Positions 57,251 through 64,000 of a stretch of 64,000 nucleotides of DNA are shown piece after piece. The notes beneath the pieces were generated by a model. That model saw only the letters and a program-made list of their open reading frames with translations. It made no database searches and was not told where the DNA came from. A program made the position numbers and the translations under genes. How positions within the stretch are numbered: position 1 is the stretch's first letter; the number at the start of each line of letters is the position of its first letter. The stretch is from Uloborus plumipes. Its lineage: Eukaryota; Arthropoda; Arachnida; Araneae; Uloboridae. Location: contig JAXGGA010004515.1 in the NCBI GenBank assembly GCA_038373865.1, positions 1 to 64,000 on the forward strand. Reading direction: 5' to 3'.

Positions 57251-58188
57251 ATAGCTCAAAATGAATTTCTAAGCACTAAACTCGTATCTTTCGTTACACA
57301 AATTCCCCCCTCTTTCTGTCTTTTTTTGAAAACTGAAGCTTGATGTAGAAACTTGAAGGAAGATGAATGGGGTGCCAGTTTGAATTTTATGTTTCACTTC
57401 GAAAATATGAGAGATCTGGCAGTAGAGCTCCCCCCCCCCCTTTAATAACTTTATATTTCAGAAACAAAATGTGGTAATGGGTGGGAGGTTTAAGCTTGAT
57501 CCTATTGGCCTGCCTTCACAACAATTTTTCTCCTCCAAAATGTTAACAGATATGCGGGGCTGATCTAAAATGTATTTTTAAAATCCCAGCTCTGTTAACG
57601 GTATTTTAACAGCTCTCCAAGTACATTAGTATAGTTTATAATGCTCTTATTTTTCAAGTTTTCTCACTGAAACTTACTGACACTGAAATTTCTGAAGTTG
57701 ATAACTCGAATTTAATAAATTTTGAAATACCTCAGTATCAGGACTGTCTTTAAGAAACCCCTCCAAAAATTTACAAAACAATTCCAAAAATGCTTTTCAT
57801 CATGATTTCTTTGATAAAAAATTATCTTTACCATTTTAAATTCTTATTATTTGTTTTTTCCCCAAATTCATTTGAAAAATGAAGTTATCATTATTGTAGA
57901 ATTGCCCACTCATTGTTTTATCAGCAGTATTTATTTTTGTAGCAGTTACTGCGACCATCATTTCTCTCAAAACAATGCAGCGTTTTCCTGAAGATTTTGA
58001 AAACCTAACGTTAACCAAAACATCAAAATGCATTTAATTTGAAATCGCAAAACTCTATGTTTAATATAATTTATAAGTGTTAAAACATGAATTCAAAAAG
58101 CATTGCTTCAAAAACGCTTACATTAGTACACTCATCTATCCCTTTGAGGTTTTAATGAGACATCGAATATTTAACAGGGATGAAGTTA
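57251..58188. other. Intergenic, nothing recognised
   Basis: AT-rich with a C-run at 57430-57440. The minus frame at 57836-58033 has no recognisable feature. Confidence 0.5.
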
Positions 58189-59806
58189 TGAGCTAATATT
58201 TAGAAAAGTGCCAATTTGAGTCCCAAGTGAATTTTCACCAGTATTTCAATAACTAGTTAAAAAAATAATTTTCCCCAGAAAGAAGATAAGTTTCTCTTTC
58301 ATTTCATCTAATAACATCAGAAAAAAAAAATTTTTTTTCATCAGAAAATATTGTGTTTATACATAAAAAATCAGATCGGTAACGTGTCCCAAGCAGCAAA
58401 GCTTAGCATGCAAACAGGTCATGCGCACTTTCTAACTTCCCAAAAAAACGCACTTGCACAAAAAACGATTCTATTTATACCCCTTTGTTAATATTTTACT
58501 TCATTTTTGTATTAATCGATTTCTGATTTTCTAGCTGATGCGAAATAAGCGTGTCCCAAGTTCCGCCGTCAGAGTGGTAACAATAACTTCCGATCTATGT
58601 TTAGGCTCCCAAAATCATTTCCTGCACCTATACCACGTGATGCTGAGTACCTGGTGAAAAGTTTTATCGAATCGTAATTAAAAATTTGCATTTCTGCATC
58701 TAAAATTGTAGTTAAGATTTTTTAAAGTGATTTTATAAAATGTGTGTCATTTGAGTCATCAGATCGGTAACACGCTCTAAAATGCGCAGTTTTTATTATT
58801 TTAAAAATTATTTTATGTATAAGTATAGTCCTTTGTTACAAGTGAAAAAACCAAGTGTTTGATTTTGGTTTAGTGCGATCGACTCGGAAATAAAAAAAAA
58901 AACTTTGTCAGTTTGTCAGATCGGTAACAGTCAGAGCGGTAACATTTAAAAACAGCAAATATGTTACAGAACTAACTCACACGTTTCAGAATTATAAAAA
59001 GCAAAAATCATACTTTAGCCATATATATTGAATATTTTTGTTCTTAAAAAATGAAAAGCAATGAGTTTTAGTACAATTGCTTCACTTGTGGTTTGTATGA
59101 CCTAACAATAGAAGTTAGTAAAATAAGAAAAATTGACACTGCAGAAATTAAGTTAATTAATTATTATTATTTTAATTTATTTATTTATTTATTTTTTTGG
59201 TGCTTCAATTTGGTGCTTTCATAACTTCGCTAAATAACTAGATAATAACTAGCATGCTAAATTTGAATTTCTGATCAAGAAATTAAATTTCATGCAACTA
59301 ATTGAAGAAGAGCAAGCAGCAGAGTTGTGTGTTGAAAAAGTTGAAGTTGTGTGTTGTTTTAAAACAAAACAAATGTTTTATTATCTTGGATTTGGTAATC
59401 TCATAATTTATTTTATCTAAAAACCTTATCGCTCATTTTTATTTCCAAGAAATGCTTTTTCATAATGAAATTTGATTTTTTAGCCTAATATATATATTTT
59501 AATATAATTATCTTAATTCTATGTATAGTCATTATCATATTTAGAGATGTTAACGAAGACTGAAAGCATAAACTCAAATATGTAGCTCATATTAACATCA
59601 GATCTGTAACATTCATCAGATCTGTAACGGCTTAAAAGTGAGTAATCTAAGGAGGGGGTAAATAACTTCCTTGACCTCCCCCCTTTTATTTTCTTGCATT
59701 TAGACCCAATTTAGACTTAAAATCCAATATTAGTTTTTTTCTGCAAAAAATTTTTTTTTTCTGAAAACTCCAACTTCAAATTGGCACTTTTCTAAATATT
59801 GGCTCT
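58189..59806. mobile_element. Inverted-ended element with a repeated TCAGATCGGTAAC motif
   Basis: The left end GAGCTAATATTTAGAAAAGT and the right end, complement GAGCCAATATTTAGAAAAGT, are inverted over about 30 bp and continue GCCAATTTGA. Inside are seven copies of TCAGA(T/G)(C)(G/T)GTAAC, at 58371, 58570, 58759, 58916, 58931, 59598 and 59616, all in the same orientation. A SINE abuts the right end, so the target duplication cannot be read. No gene inside. Limits are approximate. Confidence 0.6.
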
Positions 59807-60088
59807 TATGTTGTTGTTGGCTTGCGCTAGCCAGGCTGGCAATTCGGGGTTTGCTACTTCACTTTTTCCAACTGTACCGTAATTTGGTGGGAAGTCCGAC
59901 TGCTACAGGAGACATATGCTATATTGACCAGTTTATAGGGTAGACAACCATTCACATCACAACAACACTTCACATAAAGAACGGACAAGGACAGGAAAGA
60001 AAAAGTACAGCTATATACGAGCTGGGGTTCAAGCCTGGGACCTCCTTATCCGACTTACACTTCTCTGAACACTGAACAAGTTGGCCGG
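59807..60088 (-). mobile_element. tRNA-derived SINE, copy 2
   Basis: It is the same element as 4313-4597: shared body blocks around 'gccagcctggc', 'ccgtaatttggtggga' and 'cacttcac.taaagaa.ggacaaggaca'. The minus-strand head is at the right with a B-box-like GGCTTGAACCC, and the CAACAACAAC tail is at the left (ttgttgttgg on plus). Confidence 0.7.
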
Positions 60089-60199
60089 AATGAAGTTATG
60101 TAGTGCACACAATATTTTTTTTTCTTTATTTAATCGATAGTTTTTTGTGTTTTACATTTGTTTATGCTGATTTCTTTAAAGCATCTCTTTATTATTTAA

Positions 60200-60828
60200 C
60201 CCGTTCCCAAGTAGCACACTTCGTTTTTTAAAGGTTGTAAAATGGTTATTAAAGTTGTTACAACCGCTTAAAAACGTTTATAAAACGTTTAAAGGTTATT
60301 TGTGCTACCTGGGTTATGCTCAGTGTCCTAAAAACGGGACGCTTGTTAGTTACTTCATACAAAATCTTGTAATGGGTATATCATTTTACTAAAGCTATTT
60401 TTCACAAGTTAAATAGTCCTTCTTCTTGAGAAAACCGGTTAGAGCCACTATTTGGACATCAGAATTTATTTATTGACAGCTATTTTCAGACAAATCAGTC
60501 AAGCAACGATCCAGCATGGGTAGCCACAGAAAGTAAGTTTTTTTTGCGACCATTTCTTTTCATAAAATCAAACTATTTTGAAATGATTTGCTTAAAATAG
60601 ATCACAGATGCGTTCTATAATATTACTTTGCAAAAGTAAAGTCAAGTAAAGTCGTATTTTGCTCACATATCTTCAAAATATCCCATAAACAGGACGTTAA
60701 AAAACTTAATAAATATGGCAACGGCGAACTATTTTAAGCCTAAAATGTATGTAAACCATTCCAAGTAAGAGTTTTAAGCAGATAAAAATTAAAAAAAAAG
60801 TGTTAAAAAAAACTTGGGCATAAATGGG
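60200..60828. mobile_element. piggyBac-like non-autonomous element, copy B (inverted)
   Basis: TTAA stands at 60196-60199 and 60829-60832. The right end is AACTTGGGCATAAATGGG|TTAA. After removing the 108-bp insertion at 60206-60313 it is about 521 bp and matches copy A (56723-57246) inverted along its length. Confidence 0.8.
60206..60313. mobile_element. 108-bp MITE nested in the piggyBac-like copy
   Basis: The ends CCCAAGTAGCACA and TGTGCTACCTGGG are inverted with one difference, and copy A lacks this segment, so the insertion is directly visible. TT on both sides may be a 2-bp duplication. The interior is made of short palindromes (AAACGTTTATAAAACGTTTA). Confidence 0.75.
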
Positions 60829-60832
60829 TTAA

Positions 60833-61640
60833 ATTATCGATTGTAAGAAAAATCAATAGAATATGCAATCGAGATAAAGTATGATTGATTATATAGATTT
60901 CCCGAGAAATGTGTTTACTCTCCTCACCCCTCAAACAAGACTGTTTACGACCATGTTTAGCATTATGGTGAGGATTCATTGCTCTGACCGATTCACTACT
61001 CTAGCTGTTTGCGAAATGTTCATTTACTAAATTTGAAGATTCTGCTCCATAGTAATGATAGTAGCAAAGGAGGTATCCCTCAGTGGTAATCTACATAATA
61101 TTTATTAAGGGGAGGTATGTAATTATTCCAACTTTTCACGCTTATTTTCACTTTAAATTCATTTGCTAGAGTTTTCGCAACTGCGCGGCTGGTTTGAACT
61201 GCTCAGCACATTAGACGGACAGTGATAATAAACGAAAACGAAACGATAAAGACAACACAAAGTAAGTTACGCAATTTTAGGTGAAACAAAATCTCTTAGC
61301 TCCTAATTTTCGTTGCTAAATGAAAGTAATGCTGCGGTAGCTACTGAAAACGTTACAAACATTTTAGTAATTGTTACCCAGGTTTTAAAAAGTACTTATA
61401 TTCTTCCTGAAACAGTTTTTAATGAACTTTTTAATGGTTACATTTTTTTCCGTATTGTAAAAATGCAAGTTTTTTCACACTTGCCAAGTTTTGTCGCAAA
61501 ATAAATGATGCGTCATATTTCTGCAATTTAAATGTCATTCAAAAGCATCTGAAACATCGATTGCATTTTAAACTGTAATGCATTATACTTTTCACTTCTT
61601 AAAAATCTTTATTTTTACTTGAATTAAAGCTCCTTTCAAG
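60833..61640. other. Intergenic, nothing recognised
   Basis: AT-rich with short frames only (for example 61313-61504 plus, 63 codons, no motif). Confidence 0.5.
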
Positions 61641-61642
61641 TA

Positions 61643-61925
61643 CGCTGTTAAAAATCCAGAAAACACTTTTAGGGTAAATATTACTGTAATATGGAGTGCC
61701 TGTGTGTGTGCAGTGCAAAAAAAAAAAATACAGTTAATTGTGCCCCCTCCCTCAAAAAAAAAAAAAAAAAAAGCCATTACAGAAAATTACTTTACACCTA
61801 ATTCCGCTTGCCCGATTTGTTCCATTTGATATGGCGGTTAGCAAACTGTTCTGCTAACGGTAGGAACTCGAGTTTGGCCCCTGATGCATCTTGCGCTTAT
61901 TTTAACGGCAAAATTTTTAGCAGTG
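61643..61925. mobile_element. MITE with CRCTGYTAAAAAT ends
   Basis: CGCTGTTAAAAAT at the left and CACTGCTAAAAAT (minus) at the right, each next to TA. 283 bp, no gene. Its ends resemble those of the next element, so both may use one transposase of the Tc1/mariner type. Confidence 0.6.
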
Positions 61926-62835
61926 TATTGTTCTCATTGAAAAATATATTTTGCTTCATCGACATGGTCAATAAAGCGCGTACGTCTATTTCCTCAGATG
62001 ATAGAGGTGTACACTGTTAAAAAAAACCTGAATTTTCAGGAAGTTTTTTTTCTGATTTTAACAGAAAATTTCTGTTTTCGCTTCAAAACGTATCTTTTCC
62101 TTAAAGGAACAGACATATTCCGTGAATTACCGATCATTTTTTCCCCGCGTCAGGAACTTGGAAACTTGGACGCTTGCCAAAACATATATCGTTCGAATGT
62201 AGTGAGAAACCGATAGTGTTGTGAAGCCATTTTGCTTCAAAATTTGAGATTGCAAGGATTGGAAAACTTAAGCTGGATTTATAGCGTTCCCCCAATTATT
62301 TTGTGCCGTTAGAAGACTTGTGAAAAAATCTTTTCACGCTCCTGGAAGTCATTCTATTCCTGGAAGGATTCTATATGCCGCGTTGGATACAAGACGCATC
62401 CGCCGAGTTTCCCTTGTCCGACATTTTAAAGAAGATTTAGTTTATCAGTCCATAATTCATCGCAATGCATTCACGCAAAATGGGCAACAAAGGGGTGTGT
62501 GAGTATATTTTAAAATCCATACCTCCTTTTGTTGTCTTTTTTGTAAGTCGTCTATTAGAGAGAAGATTTTCGTCCAGGAAGAGGTAAGGCTCTTGCCCCA
62601 TCAATTTTTATCATGTTTTTATTTTTGTTATTATTATTTTTAATTTAATTTGAGTCTAGACTTAATAGTTTGTTATTTCATGATGTGAACTGATAGACAT
62701 TTAAGAGTTACATATATAAACCAACTATGAGTGCTGAGGGTTAGTAAAATGATTTTTGTAATTTTCCACAACGATTAAAAAACTCAGTCTCAAAACTAAG
62801 CTTTTTTAATACGCTTTTATTAGTTTCACATGTCG

Positions 62836-62975
62836 GTTTGTTTGTATGCATGTATGTAACTCTAAATGAAAGATCAATTCACGTTCTTTGCAAACATTAA
62901 AAGTAATATGTTTAATACTGTTAACACTAAAAGCTGAAGTATATTACATGTTGATGTATTATAAGTGCATCTAAA
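62836..62975 (-). repeat. Inverted copy of the 46.5 kb repeat
   Basis: On the minus strand it reads 'cttataatacatcaacatgtaatat...tttgcaaagaacgtgaatt...gagttacatacatgcata', matching both units at 46503-46785. Confidence 0.6.
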
Positions 62976-63486
62976 AGCGTATTTTTTAGTTTTTTTTAAC
63001 CAGTTTAAAGATTATTCTTTGGAAGCGATTTCATTAAAAACAAAAAATATCGTCAATTTTCAGAGTCCATTTCTTAAAGTGTTGATCACTATGAATACCA
63101 TAACGTAAATGTATGAAAATAGAGGAAATCAGTGAAAATTACATACAGGATTTTTTTAAAAAGAACCACGAATGTTTCAAATTCAGAAAAAAAGAAAAAA
63201 AAAACTTTCGGAAGAACTTAATTTGTATTCAAACTTAAGAGAAAATATTTAAAAAAATGCACCTTGTTAATACTTCTTAATGTTTTGAAGTTGTGCGCTC
63301 AGAAATACTATGCATTGATCATTCCACCTTCAAAATATTTGAGTATTTTATGCGAGAATTGATGTAATCTTTACAAAAAAAAAAATCATGTTATTTTAAT
63401 GAACTAAAATTTTTAATGAAAAAAAAAACAATTCTTGTATTGCTAAAGTATTTTTTTAAAGGCAAGATATTTGAGAGTTTGAACTG

Positions 63487-63490
63487 TATA

Positions 63491-63571
<81 letters not shown>

Positions 63572-63594
63572 TTGTGTGTGTATGTATGTATATA
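63487..63594. repeat. (TA)n microsatellite
   Basis: About 70 bases of almost pure TA, then TA/TG mixed units. The plus open frame over it (IYIYIY...) is an artefact. Confidence 0.95.
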
Positions 63595-63810
63595 TAAGTG
63601 TAAGCGTCTAGGTATAAACCTATAACGTATAAGCGGGGAAGCGAGAAAATGAAGAACGGAGAATTAAGAAACGAAAAAATGAGGAACGGAAAAATGATGA
63701 ATTGACATTTCTCAAAATCACGGAAATATAATTAACGAAACGGAAACACTCCGGCAACTCAGCTGCCGTATATTTTTTCATTATTTTCAGGACATTTTTT
63801 TAACAGTGTA

Positions 63811-64000
63811 CTTTGTTTTAATAAATCCGCTTTAAGTGCTAAAAAAGTATATTTGACATAATTTGCAGATAATTAAGAGAATATTGATCAGATGCTAGAA
63901 TGCCGATATCGGTATACAGGAAAGTAGGCTCGTTTAGTTCTTGACAGAACTTCTTGTTTACTTATATATTTTTCAAAACATGGTCAATTTTATTTTGTGT
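63811..64000. other. Intergenic, nothing recognised
   Basis: AT-rich, no feature seen. Confidence 0.5.

Larger units (their letters stand above)
62012..63808. mobile_element. TA-flanked element with CACTGTTAAAAAAA ends
   Basis: CACTGTTAAAAAAA starts at 62012 after TA (62010-62011), and its complement ends at 63808 before TA. The interior holds a 60-codon plus frame (62320-62502) without a motif, the inverted third copy of the 46.5 kb repeat, and a long (TA)n. At 1.8 kb it could once have held a gene, but none is recognisable. Confidence 0.6.

Noticed and set aside
63416..63625. IYIYIY-rich frame as a repeat protein
   Set aside because: It is a translation of the (TA)n microsatellite.

Overview
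The window reads as nuclear DNA of an arthropod-like animal. It is AT-rich, has long introns with GT-AG splice sites, and is packed with Tc1/mariner, hAT, Helitron, piggyBac-like and tRNA-derived SINE sequences. The repeat mix would suit a chelicerate, perhaps a spider; that is an inference, and nothing in the sequence fixes the species. The only host gene I can support is the 3' part of NDUFS8, the TYKY two-[4Fe-4S] subunit of mitochondrial complex I. It lies on the + strand as five exons between 137 and 20472. The first coding exon or exons, with the start codon, lie left of the window.

Region 1-20472 is NDUFS8. Its introns are 2.6, 5.8, 3.3 and 8.1 kb and are inflated by repeats: two small MITEs in the first; a 1.1 kb TA-flanked element with a repeated internal motif, a SINE and a dead mariner transposase in the second; a 1.39 kb Tc1-like element with perfect 49-bp terminal repeats in the third; and in the fourth a 4.5 kb Helitron that carries a hAT transposase fragment, itself split by a large foldback insertion. 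The exons encode 193 complete codons and are undamaged.

Region 20473-64000 has no recognisable host gene. It is a chain of nested mobile elements, many dated relative to each other by target-site duplications (TSDs) that I could read directly: a 1.56 kb Tc1-like palindrome (23437-24996); a diverged copy of it (28.2-32.9 kb) broken by a Helitron, by a 446-bp element with a perfect 8-bp TSD, and by a 2.3 kb near-perfect palindrome; a 4.2 kb long-inverted-repeat element (34780-39018) whose arms carry 172-bp repeats with CRE-like and YY1-like sites; Tc1 relics; two Helitrons; several hAT elements with 8-bp TSDs; a Tcb2-like element disabled by one stop codon (52797-54014); and a pair of TTAA-flanked piggyBac-like copies.

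The point most worth following is a recurring design. Several apparently unrelated non-autonomous elements hold irregularly spaced copies of a private 12-20 bp motif (2937-4066, 29914-30359, 34780-39018, 58189-59806). Such arrays could be binding sites for a transposase or a host factor, but this is a hypothesis. Element boundaries marked approximate were judged by eye, and no database comparison was possible.
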